This document shows, one piece after another, positions 1 to 7,855 of a stretch of 19,231 bases of DNA. The notes beneath the pieces are model-generated. The model saw only the letters and a list, made by a program, of their open reading frames with translations. It was not told the origin of the DNA and did no database searches. The translations under genes and the position numbers were made by a program. The stretch's first letter is position 1. The number at the start of each line of letters is the position of its first letter. This DNA comes from an uncultured Eubacterium sp. (lineage in GTDB: Bacteria > Bacillota > Clostridia > Lachnospirales > Lachnospiraceae), in contig CAJUIH010000069.1 in NCBI GenBank assembly GCA_910586045.1, positions 1 through 19,231 on the forward strand, given 5' to 3'.

Positions 1-335
1 TGACATCTGAATTTTACTATATTATTATCTGTTTACTATGAAATGGAGATTTTATTCTTGTGAAATGAGTTGGACTATAGAACAATCAAATGAAATTGAA
101 TGATAGAATGATAAGGCGAATTATAATGTCAATTTTAATATATCACTAATATGTTATAAAATAGAGAAGATTTTAGATTGTAGCAAAAAGTTACTGGATA
201 TTTCTATATACTACAGCAAGAGTATTATCAATTATATAATATCATCAATAATCCTCTTACTATACCGTCTAAATAATTTTTGCATGTACATGATATAAGG
301 ATTCTATCTGTCTACTATCCGTATATGCTTCATGT
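1..335. other. AT-rich stretch without a recognisable gene
   Basis: This stretch is strikingly richer in A and T than everything to its right, where coding sequence of balanced composition begins. I see no ORF with a recognisable product, no RNA gene and no clear inverted repeat. Stops are frequent in all frames. The composition change coincides with the point where the carboxypeptidase remnant starts, near position 336. It may therefore be the end of an inserted or recombined segment, or simply the edge of an assembled contig. What it does is unknown. Confidence 0.6.
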
Positions 336-1139
336 GTGGCAATGGCGGAGCATATCTGCGGCAGCGAAGAAGAATTTGTCAGCCAAATGAATGCAAAAGC
401 CGCAAAACTTGGTATGAAAGATACCCACTTTGTCAACTGCTGCGGGCTGGATGCGAAAGGGCATGTCACCAGCGCCCATGATATCGCACTGATGGCACGG
501 GACCTAACCATCCGTCATCCGCAGATACATGATTACTGCACCATTTGGATGGAAAATATCATCCATAAAACGAAAAAAGGGGACAGCGAGTTCGGGCTTG
601 CAAATACAAATAAACTGTTAAAACAATATTCTTATGCTACCGGGCTGAAAACGGGCTATACTTCCGTTGCAAAGTATTGTCTGGCGGCTACCGCAGAAAA
701 AGACGGCGTAAAACTGATCGCCGCCCTGATGGCAGCCCCGGATCTAAAAACGCGAAGCGCCGATGCGCAAACGCTGTTAAATTACGGGTTTTCGATCTGC
801 CGCGTTTACAAAGACCAAAACCCGCCCACGCTTCCTACTCTTCCGGTCAGGCAGGGAGCCAAAGACACGGTCGGCCTGACCTATGAAACAAACATGTGTT
901 ATGTCAGTACATCCGGAGAAGACCTGTCCGGTATCCGAAAAAAAGTAAGACTGCCAAAAACAGCAGCAGCCCCTATAAAAAAAGGGGATACTGCCGGAAT
1001 GGTTTCTTACTACCTGGGTGAGAAAGAACTTGGGCATGTAAAAATCCTCTATGCCGACAGTGTCTCCCACGCTGCTTTTATCGATTATTATATGCAGTTG
1101 CTGAAAAAAATTTTTTTCCTGCATGAACAGGTATTATAA
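336..1139 (+). pseudogene. N-terminally truncated D-alanyl-D-alanine carboxypeptidase (peptidase S11, DacF/PBP5-like)
   Basis: Intact members of this family trim the terminal D-Ala from peptidoglycan pentapeptides outside the cell. The visible 267 residues begin at VAMAEH, which in the family follows the SGND active-site segment. The third active-site motif is present as KTG in GLKTGYTS (residues 105-107), followed by the usual C-terminal beta domain and a hydrophobic, amphipathic tail suited to membrane anchoring. The signal peptide, the SxxK nucleophile motif and the SxN motif are absent. Upstream the frame stays open only to a TGA at 291-293 and encodes nothing family-like, so at least 100 residues are lost. 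The GTG at 336 has no convincing ribosome binding site. The sequence turns abruptly AT-rich just upstream, which points to a deletion or insertion junction. I infer it is non-functional. The alternative is that the rest of the gene lies elsewhere because of an assembly break. Confidence 0.85.
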
Positions 1140-1149
1140 ACCTGTCTGC

Positions 1150-1177
1150 CGGCCGGGAACAAATATGTTCCCGGCCG
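1150..1177. terminator. Hairpin between convergent genes, probable bidirectional terminator
   Basis: A perfect GC-rich inverted repeat has a 10-bp stem (GGCCGGGAAC at 1151-1160 with its complement at 1167-1176), a C-G closing pair and a 6-nt AAATAT loop. A further three pairs can form across a bulge. It lies between the stop of the plus-strand carboxypeptidase remnant and the stop of the minus-strand HPt gene, so it can serve both. Neither side has a long T tract (only TTT close by on the plus side), so termination strength is uncertain. Confidence 0.7.
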
Positions 1178-1197
1178 CAGTTTGCCAAACGTCTGTT

Positions 1198-1551
1198 TTA
1201 GCCCATATGTTTTTCCACACAGGCAGCTATGGCTTCCTGTACAGGCAAAATTTTACGGATCTGCTCTCTTGCCTCATCGATCTGGCCAGCACGCAGCAGA
1301 TTCATAATCTCGGTATAAGCATCATAAACTGGCGTAATAGACATATTGCCTGCCGTTCCCTTAATCGCATGCGCCTTTTCTTTCACACCATCCAGTTCGG
1401 AAAGATCAAAATCCGCCTGCACAGCCTGACCTTTGATTGTTTTTACAAATGTCCCAAGCAGCCTTGTGTAAAGCTTTTCATTTCCATTGATCCGCTTCAG
1501 TCCACCGTCCACGTCTACGCCTAATTCTTTTAATTCGTCAAATAAACTCAT
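1198..1551 (-). CDS. Stand-alone HPt (histidine phosphotransfer) domain protein
   Basis: This small helical protein of about 117 residues can carry a phosphoryl group between receiver domains. The motif AHAIKGTAGNMS contains the expected phospho-acceptor His followed by KGxAGN. The whole protein is one HPt domain and has no kinase or receiver part. I chose the ATG at 1551 because AAAGGGG lies 8 nt upstream; a GTG at 1560 would overlap that binding site. It is the last gene of the chemosensory operon, 61 bp after the first-listed chemoreceptor gene. No hybrid kinase with an attached receiver is seen in the window. Plausible partners are the CheY protein and the two REC-HD proteins of the same operon (inference). 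Confidence 0.9.
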   Translation of the reverse strand: MSLFDELKELGVDVDGGLKRINGNEKLYTRLLGTFVKTIKGQAVQADFDLSELDGVKEKAHAIKGTAGNMSITPVYDAYTEIMNLLRAGQIDEAREQIRKILPVQEAIAACVEKHMG

Positions 1552-1612
1552 AAGAAACACCCCTTTCTAATAACAATAGTTCAGATGCCATACCCTCTGC
1601 CAGCTATATACG

Positions 1613-3289
1613 CTATCCCTGGCGGAATGTAAATTTTGAAACCAGCGTCTTTAAAATATTTGCCTGGCTGGATAATTCACCGCTGTCCGACGCTCCTGCT
1701 ACCGCAGTAGCCGAATTTGTCTGCACAACATCCGATATCTGATTTACTCCTACATTTACTTGTTCCACAGCGCCCGCCTGCTCCGCAGCAGCAAAGGCAA
1801 TCTTATCGACTGTCTGTGATGCGGCGCGAACCTCTGTTACTACGCGCATCAGCGATTCTGCTGTCTCGGAAGCAATCTGCGTACCGCGCGCAACGGATCC
1901 AATCGAACTTTCAATCAGGTCTGCGGTTGTCTTTGATGCTTCCGCACTCTTGCTTGCAAGATTACGCACCTCATCTGCCACAACGGCAAATCCTTTGCCC
2001 GCTTCTCCTGCACGCGACGCTTCTACTGCTGCGTTTAACGCCAGTATATTTGTCTGGAATGCAATATCTTCAATTGTCTTAATAATCTTACCGATTTCAT
2101 TGGAAGAATGCGTGATCTCTTCCATCGCAGCCGTCATTTCATACATCTGCTGGTTACACGTTTCCATAACGTCCCCTGCCGTATTCGACTGTGTCTTTGC
2201 TTCCTGCGCATTATCCGCCGTATCTTTAACCTGCTGTGAAATACCAGTAATCGTAGCGGCAAGCTGCTGTACGGACGCCGCCTGTTCCGTTGTGCTTTGT
2301 GAAAGCGCCTGCGAACCGCCTGAAAGACTGCTTGCCCTGTTCGCAATCAAATCCGCGCTGTCGTTGATCCTGCGCAGTGTATCACTTAAGTCAATATTCA
2401 GCTTCCGAATAGAATGCAGCAGACTTTGAAAACTTCCGACATAACGTGATTCTGCCCGTGTACGTACATTGAAATTTCCTGCTGCCATTTCTTCCAAAAG
2501 CCTGGATGCATCCAGAATAATTTCCTGCAGGTTTCCCGACATATTACGGAATGCTTCCGCAAGGGAACCAAGTTCATCTTTGGATTTGTAAGTTACCTGA
2601 ATGTCAAAATTGCCTTCTACGATCTTTCCTGCGGATACCTCAAGCTCCTGCAGCGGACGGGTAATCGCACGTGTCAGATATAACGAAATAATCAGTGTAA
2701 TCACCAATGCCCCCGCAGCCATACCTAACTGGATTATGACAAGCTGATCCTGCATTTCGGATGTATTTTCAAAATCTTTCCCGGCCGAATTTTCTACATC
2801 TTTACTAATCTGAATCAGTAAATTTACCGCTTCGTTTACAAGCGGCTCGTATTCGTTCAACAGTTTGATCTGTGCCTGTACATTGTCCGTTTTGGCAAGT
2901 TCTACGATCTCTCCCTGAAGCGCCACGGTTTTCGTCGCCTGTTCATAAAACAGATCCAGTTCTTCCCTGTTCCCCTGGTAATTATTCATCAGCCAGTCTA
3001 TGTTTTCCTGCTGGACTGTCAGTTCTTTATCCATATTCTCAGTAAATGACTTAATTTTTTCGCTGTCTGTCGTTATTGTAATAAACGCAAGGTCTTTTAC
3101 AATCATCTGCAGCCCGCGGCGCATATTCATAACTCTGTTGGTTACCTGGTAGCCTACCTGATAAAAATCCGAGTATTTTTCTGCACTGCGGTTTAAACCA
3201 TTGATCGCCGTTGCAACGGTAATGCAGAACAGGATAATGATCAGCATAAATGTAAGTAAAAATTTTACACCTATTCTTAAATTTTTCAT
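1613..3289 (-). CDS. Methyl-accepting chemotaxis protein with extracellular four-helix-type sensor
   Basis: A 558-residue transmembrane chemoreceptor that controls CheA through CheW. A first membrane helix spans about residues 9-29. An outside helical domain of roughly 155 residues follows, resembling 4HB_MCP sensors. A second membrane helix spans about 185-206, then a HAMP domain (about 207-260) and a further HAMP-like segment (about 261-315). The long signalling coiled coil has the conserved hairpin tip, with DIAFQTNILALNAAVEA near 408-424 and GEAGKGFAVVADEVR near 428-442. Glutamine- and glutamate-rich flanks are likely CheR/CheB methylation sites. No C-terminal NWETF-like CheR tether is present. 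GGAGG lies 7 nt before the ATG. A 12-bp hairpin sits just upstream, in the 56-bp gap after the other receptor gene. The ligand is unknown. Confidence 0.95.
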   Translation of the reverse strand: MKNLRIGVKFLLTFMLIIILFCITVATAINGLNRSAEKYSDFYQVGYQVTNRVMNMRRGLQMIVKDLAFITITTDSEKIKSFTENMDKELTVQQENIDWLMNNYQGNREELDLFYEQATKTVALQGEIVELAKTDNVQAQIKLLNEYEPLVNEAVNLLIQISKDVENSAGKDFENTSEMQDQLVIIQLGMAAGALVITLIISLYLTRAITRPLQELEVSAGKIVEGNFDIQVTYKSKDELGSLAEAFRNMSGNLQEIILDASRLLEEMAAGNFNVRTRAESRYVGSFQSLLHSIRKLNIDLSDTLRRINDSADLIANRASSLSGGSQALSQSTTEQAASVQQLAATITGISQQVKDTADNAQEAKTQSNTAGDVMETCNQQMYEMTAAMEEITHSSNEIGKIIKTIEDIAFQTNILALNAAVEASRAGEAGKGFAVVADEVRNLASKSAEASKTTADLIESSIGSVARGTQIASETAESLMRVVTEVRAASQTVDKIAFAAAEQAGAVEQVNVGVNQISDVVQTNSATAVAGASDSGELSSQANILKTLVSKFTFRQG

Positions 3290-3305
3290 TTTATACCTCC
3301 ATTAC

Positions 3306-3338
3306 AGCCGAAACATGTTTTCTCTCCATGTTCCGGCT
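3306..3338 (-). promoter_or_regulatory. Intercistronic RNA hairpin between the two chemoreceptor genes
   Basis: Read as minus-strand RNA, the arms AGCCGGAACAUG and CAUGUUUCGGCU form 12 pairs including one G-U, around a 9-nt GAGAGAAAA loop. It starts 7 nt after the upstream receptor's stop codon and ends a few bases before the GGAGG of the downstream receptor. No T tract follows, so it is unlikely to be a simple terminator. It could stabilise or process the transcript, or set the expression ratio of the two receptors (inference). Confidence 0.55.
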
Positions 3339-3345
3339 CATTTGA

Positions 3346-4683
3346 TTAATATTTCCCAAAATCATCTTCCAGAGAAATGACCGGTTCGTTCGTACGGTCG
3401 TCTTCCACAGATAAATCCTGGAAAGAAGTATTCTGTCTGCTATTGCCCAAATTGTAAATAGAAAGCATATCGCGCATTTTAGCTGCCTGATTGGACAGTT
3501 CTTCGCTGGCTGCCGCACATTCTTCACTTGTTGCCGAATTAGTCTGTACAACCTGCGATACCTGTGTAATCGCCTGTTCAATCTGTGCAACCGCCGTCGC
3601 CTGATAATTGGAAGAATCTGCAATTCCATTAATAATGGATTCGCTTTCCTGCACTACGTTTGTAATGGTCTCAAGCGCTTTGGCCGTTTCATCTACAATT
3701 TTAGATCCTACGCCGACTTTACTAATGGAATCTTCGATCAGTTCCGCCGTTTCTGCGGCCGCTGCCGCGCTTTTTGCCGCAAGGCTGCGCACTTCTTCCG
3801 CAACTACGGCAAATCCTTTGCCTGCCTCGCCGGCTCTCGCCGCTTCCACTGCCGCGTTCAGCGCTAAAATATTGGTCTGAAACGCAATATCGTCAATGGT
3901 TTTAATTATTTTCGAAATACTTTCAGAGGAATTATTAATATCCTGCATTGCAGACATCATATCACGCATCTGCGTATTGCCGTGTTTAACATCCTGAATT
4001 GCCCGTTCAATCAAATCTGCAGCGGAGTTTGCCTGCTCTGCGTTTTCTTTTGTCTTCTGCGCTATTTCGTCAATAGAAGCTGTAATCTCCTCAATCGCAC
4101 TCGCCTGCTGTGTGGAACCCTGTGCCAATGCCTGGCTTGCGCTTGCCACCTGTGAAGAACTAATCGTTACCTGCGTACCTGCATCCGAAATGTTCGAAAG
4201 CGCATGGTAATTATCATCTACCAGTTTCTTTAAGGAATTTCCAAGCAGGTCGTCCGAAGACCTGGAATTTACGGAAAGCGTCAGATTACCGTTTGCCACT
4301 TCCTCCGCTACATGCGCCTGGTATTTGATATTGTCTACGACTTTTGCATATTCATCCACTAACTGTCCAAATTCATCATTGCTGTTTTTGTGCATATCAA
4401 TATCCACGCGTCCCATGGCAATCTGTTTCGTAACATCAGACAGATGTTCAATCGACAGCCGAATCTGCCTTACCAACGATACTTCCACCATGACCGTAAG
4501 CAGAATCGATACTACGCCAAGAGCTATCATGAAAAACGATGCATTGCGCATATAACGTTCGATATTCTCTGCACTCGTCACACCCCATCCCGAAACGATA
4601 CTGACTACAATATTAATGATTGTCAGTATAATCGGCAGTGAAAAACCCATAATCAATTTTTTACGTATCGACATGTTTTTCAT
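3346..4683 (-). CDS. Methyl-accepting chemotaxis protein with almost no external sensor domain
   Basis: A chemoreceptor of about 445 residues. Two membrane helices (about residues 12-32 and 49-70) are separated by only some 16 residues, so there is no room for an outside ligand domain. HAMP-like sequence follows (about 71-125, with a probable second HAMP unit containing VAEEVANGNLTLSV). A canonical cytoplasmic signalling domain comes next, with the hairpin tip DIAFQTNILALNAAVEAARAGE near 265-286. The acidic tail ends in EDDFGKY. I chose the ATG at 4683 because GAGAGGT lies upstream at suitable spacing. An alternative ATG at 4701 overlaps the cheW stop as ATGA and would add six residues. It probably senses through the membrane, HAMP units or a partner protein rather than by direct extracellular binding (inference). 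Confidence 0.92.
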   Translation of the reverse strand: MKNMSIRKKLIMGFSLPIILTIINIVVSIVSGWGVTSAENIERYMRNASFFMIALGVVSILLTVMVEVSLVRQIRLSIEHLSDVTKQIAMGRVDIDMHKNSNDEFGQLVDEYAKVVDNIKYQAHVAEEVANGNLTLSVNSRSSDDLLGNSLKKLVDDNYHALSNISDAGTQVTISSSQVASASQALAQGSTQQASAIEEITASIDEIAQKTKENAEQANSAADLIERAIQDVKHGNTQMRDMMSAMQDINNSSESISKIIKTIDDIAFQTNILALNAAVEAARAGEAGKGFAVVAEEVRSLAAKSAAAAAETAELIEDSISKVGVGSKIVDETAKALETITNVVQESESIINGIADSSNYQATAVAQIEQAITQVSQVVQTNSATSEECAAASEELSNQAAKMRDMLSIYNLGNSRQNTSFQDLSVEDDRTNEPVISLEDDFGKY

Positions 4684-4697
4684 ATACTTTATACCTC

Positions 4698-5231
4698 TCA
4701 TTCTTCTTCATTTATCTTATCCTGTTCTGCCGCAGATGCATCATCATCATTGAGCAGCTTATCCGGATCCAGAAGCAGTTTCACGCTTTCGCCCACCTTG
4801 CCGATGCCATATACATATTTGCGGTTTGCCTGTCCTGTTCGCGACATGGTAGGCGGCGGTAAAATATCATCATCTGTGATTTCAGCCACTTCCGCAATGC
4901 TTTCTACAATCAGTCCAACCATCGTGGAGTTATAATTAACGACAATAATACAGGTTCTGTCTGTATACTCCACCGCCTCAAGACCAAAACGCAGACGCAT
5001 ATCTACAACCGGAATGATTTTGCCCCTAAGGTTAATCAGCCCCTTGATATAATCTTCTGTTTCGGGAACCGGCGTAATAGTCTGTATCTGAATAATTTCG
5101 TTCACGTATTGGATTTTCAGACCAAAAAACTCATGTCCGCATTTAAAAGTCATATATTTCCCTTTTTGGTCGTCATGTACATCCAGCGAAAGGCCGAGAT
5201 CTGTCTCTGTACTCAAATTTGTTTCACTCAT
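4698..5231 (-). CDS. cheW: CheW-like chemotaxis coupling protein
   Basis: CheW links chemoreceptors to the CheA kinase in the cytoplasmic signalling array. The 177-residue protein has the CheW fold from about residue 25, with family landmarks FGLKIQYVNEI, the ITPVPETEDYIKGLINLRGKIIPVVDMR segment (about residues 52-79) and VGLIVESIAEV. The N-terminal 25 residues and the acidic C-terminal tail (NDDDASAAEQDKINEEE) extend beyond the usual core. The ATG is preceded by AAAGGAACGG at slightly long spacing. It lies 26 bp after cheA and its TGA overlaps an upstream alternative ATG of the next receptor gene, so the genes are co-transcribed. It is the only CheW in the window. Confidence 0.95.
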   Translation of the reverse strand: MSETNLSTETDLGLSLDVHDDQKGKYMTFKCGHEFFGLKIQYVNEIIQIQTITPVPETEDYIKGLINLRGKIIPVVDMRLRFGLEAVEYTDRTCIIVVNYNSTMVGLIVESIAEVAEITDDDILPPPTMSRTGQANRKYVYGIGKVGESVKLLLDPDKLLNDDDASAAEQDKINEEE

Positions 5232-5257
5232 ATAGATATACCGTTCCTTTCCTGCGT

Positions 5258-7399
5258 CTAGCCGATTAATCCGCCCGGATCCAAAATCAGGGCAATACTG
5301 CCATCGCCAAGCTGCGTACAGCCGGTCAGGCCCTTGATCTTTTTGATATAAGAAGGAATTGGTTTTACAACAATCTCTTGTTTGCCGACCAACGTATCCA
5401 CAAACAAGCCAAAACGCTTATCTTCTGCCTCAACAATCGCCATCATGCCTTCTTCTACAGATTCCTTATAACCGGACAAACCGTACCACTCACCCAGACG
5501 GACTACGGAATAGCACTCTCCGCGCATCATCACATATTCATCCCCGTCCGGTTCGTGAACCATCATATCTTCCCGTACACGGACAAATTCCTTGATCATA
5601 CCGGATTCCATGACAAAGGAAGAGCCTCCGGTTTCCATCACAATTCCGTCAATAATAGCTAATGTAAGCGGAATCTTAAGGCTCATCATGCTGCCGCACC
5701 CCGGTGTGCTTTCTATATCTAACACCCCGCCAATTTCCTGAATGTTACGAACTACCACGTCCATACCGACGCCACGCCCGGAATATTCGGTTACCTGCTC
5801 ATTGGTTGAAAAACCCGGAAGCGTAATAAACTGATAAACTTCTTTATCCGAATAAGAACTGTCCGGTCTGGTTTCATCCAAGATCCCCTGTTTTCTCGCC
5901 TTTGCGATGATTTTTCCCCGGTCCAGCCCGGTTCCGTTATCTTCAACGCAGATCCATACTTTTCCTGCCTCTGTCTTTGCAGAAAGCGTTACTTTTCCTT
6001 TCTGCTTTTTTCCGCTTGCCGCGCGTTCCTCATTGGTTTCAATCCCATGGTCTACGGCGTTACGCACAAGATGCATTAACGGGTCCGAAATGTGTTCGAT
6101 GATATTTTTATCCACTTCGGTTGTATCCCCGATCATTTCAAATTCAATATCTTTGCCGAGCTTTCTGGATACGTCGAATACAATACGGTTCATTTTCTGA
6201 AACGTATTGGTCAGCGGCACCATCCGCATAGACATGATTACATTCTGCAAATCGGTAGAAATCTTTGACAACTGTACCGCTGCTTTATTGAAATTATCCA
6301 GATTCAGTCCTGGTACCTTAAGATCCGAACTCTGGAGCACAACCGATTCGGAAATTACCAGTTCCCCAATCAGTTCCATAAGCTGGTTCATTTTACTTAC
6401 ATTGACACTGATAAAGGACGCTTTTTCTGCTTTCGGCTTATCTTTTGCAAGCTTCTTTTGCTTTCCAGGCTCTTTGGCTCGAATTACAAAATCACCCGGC
6501 GCTATTTTTGTTTTTTCTTCTTTTTTCTGCTGTATAACCTCTCCGGCACGCGCTTCAATCGCTTCTACGCTGGAATCCAAATCAATATGCACGTCTCCGG
6601 CGTCCTCCCGAAAACCGTTCAGATATTCCTGCGCGCTGCACTCTTTGACATCTACTTTTTCTACCGAATACCCTTCGCTTACAATCGCACGAACCTCATC
6701 CAATTCCGCCTGTGCCTGCAGCAACATACGGAATCCGTCTTTCATAATAACTTCAGAACTCGTCTCGTCTGATATTATATTTTCCGGCGTATAAAGCAAA
6801 TCCTCCGCAATCTCTTTCAGTGCATAAACTGTTTTATATGCATGAATATTCGCCATCTCGGTATCCGAGTAAAATTGAATAAAAATTTTGTAAAAATGGC
6901 TTTCACTTGTGGCAACCGGCGCTATGTAGAACTGTTTCGGCTCGTCACTCGCAGCGGACTTTTCCTTTTCTGCCGGCGGTTCTCCCTCCACACCCTTGAT
7001 CCGGTTCAAAAATACATCCAGCTCTGCGATAATATCACTGGAATCCCCGTCTACCGGATCACCATTGCGGATTTTCTCCATTTCATTTGAGATAAAATCC
7101 TCCACGTGCAGCACATGCTCCACCAACTCCAAATGCGGTACATTGTCAGGATGGGACTCTCGCAAGAAAAAGAAGACATCTTCCAGCTTATGCGATACAG
7201 CCGTAATATTGTCAAACATCATAATACCTGACGAGCCTTTGATCGTATGCATGGTCCGAAATATTTCATTGATGCTGTCTTCATCAAAACAGTCTGCATC
7301 TTTCTGTTCCAGGACAGTATCCTGAAGCTGCTCTAAAAGCTGTCCGTTTTCAAACAGATACATATCCAGCATGTCTTCTGTATTAAATCCTTCAGCCAT
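5258..7399 (-). CDS. cheA: Chemotaxis histidine kinase CheA
   Basis: CheA is the central kinase: it autophosphorylates in response to receptors and hands phosphate to CheY and CheB. The 713 residues have the classical order. An N-terminal HPt domain carries the acceptor His51 in MHTIKGSSG. A P2-like docking region lies about 155-255, followed by a charged linker. The dimerisation helices (about 330-400) contain KMNQLMELIGELVIS. The ATPase domain shows an N box around LVRNAVDHGIE (444-454), a G1 box DNGTG (487-491) and a G2 box GRGVGMD (541-547). A CheW-like P5 domain runs from about 580 to the end. All catalytic motifs look intact. The start has GGAGAAGG close upstream. It lies between cheY and cheW in the operon. 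Confidence 0.97.
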   Translation of the reverse strand: MAEGFNTEDMLDMYLFENGQLLEQLQDTVLEQKDADCFDEDSINEIFRTMHTIKGSSGIMMFDNITAVSHKLEDVFFFLRESHPDNVPHLELVEHVLHVEDFISNEMEKIRNGDPVDGDSSDIIAELDVFLNRIKGVEGEPPAEKEKSAASDEPKQFYIAPVATSESHFYKIFIQFYSDTEMANIHAYKTVYALKEIAEDLLYTPENIISDETSSEVIMKDGFRMLLQAQAELDEVRAIVSEGYSVEKVDVKECSAQEYLNGFREDAGDVHIDLDSSVEAIEARAGEVIQQKKEEKTKIAPGDFVIRAKEPGKQKKLAKDKPKAEKASFISVNVSKMNQLMELIGELVISESVVLQSSDLKVPGLNLDNFNKAAVQLSKISTDLQNVIMSMRMVPLTNTFQKMNRIVFDVSRKLGKDIEFEMIGDTTEVDKNIIEHISDPLMHLVRNAVDHGIETNEERAASGKKQKGKVTLSAKTEAGKVWICVEDNGTGLDRGKIIAKARKQGILDETRPDSSYSDKEVYQFITLPGFSTNEQVTEYSGRGVGMDVVVRNIQEIGGVLDIESTPGCGSMMSLKIPLTLAIIDGIVMETGGSSFVMESGMIKEFVRVREDMMVHEPDGDEYVMMRGECYSVVRLGEWYGLSGYKESVEEGMMAIVEAEDKRFGLFVDTLVGKQEIVVKPIPSYIKKIKGLTGCTQLGDGSIALILDPGGLIG

Positions 7400-7450
7400 A
7401 TCCTTCTCCTTTCTGTTTATTTTCCTAAAATTTATTTGAGATTATCCGGA

Positions 7451-7843
7451 CTAAATCAGGTCCAGCTTTTTGAGGGCCTGCTCAAACCGGTCTTGATTAA
7501 TCGGTTTGCCGGAATAAATGGTACATCCAAGTTCAAATGCCATCTTCACATTGCGTTCTTCGTTTAGAGCAGTCGTCATAATCACCTTTACCGCCTTATC
7601 CTGCGCGATATTTTTTTCTTTTTCCAGCTTGCGTATTGCCACCAACGCCTGGTATCCGTCCATAACCGGCATCATAATATCCAGACATACGAGGTCGTAC
7701 GGTTCCTCATCTTCCAACGCCATCATAAATGCGTCTACCGCCTCCATACCGTCTACTGTGACATCGCAGTCCCCATACTTTGACAAAAAATTAACCATAA
7801 ATTTTCTTGTGACAAAATCGTCTTCTGCTAACAAAATTTTCAT
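7451..7843 (-). CDS. cheY: Single-domain response regulator, CheY type
   Basis: A 130-residue stand-alone receiver domain. The acidic pocket (D8, D9), the phospho-acceptor D55 in CLDIMMPVMDG, the switch threonine near T90-T91 and the conserved K113 in SGKP are all present, so it should be phosphorylated, most likely by the neighbouring CheA. It has no output domain and acts by binding other proteins. The start is supported by AGGAGG seven bases upstream, and that site overlaps the stop codon of cheB 12 bp away, which implies tight coupling. The target need not be a flagellar switch, since no flagellar gene is nearby. It could equally be a receiver in a relay through the operon's HPt protein (inference). 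Confidence 0.92.
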   Translation of the reverse strand: MKILLAEDDFVTRKFMVNFLSKYGDCDVTVDGMEAVDAFMMALEDEEPYDLVCLDIMMPVMDGYQALVAIRKLEKEKNIAQDKAVKVIMTTALNEERNVKMAFELGCTIYSGKPINQDRFEQALKKLDLI

Positions 7844-7855
7844 AATCCTATCCTC

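Noticed and set aside
1107..1121. A7T7 run near the 3' end of the carboxypeptidase remnant as a frameshift site
   Set aside because: The frame continues with a plausible amphipathic C-terminal tail to the TAA at 1137-1139, and there is no evidence of lost conserved sequence after the run.
1950..3890. Near-repeated DNA at about 1950-2060 and 3780-3890
   Set aside because: Both encode the universally conserved hairpin tip of chemoreceptors, so the similarity reflects protein conservation rather than a mobile or regulatory repeat.
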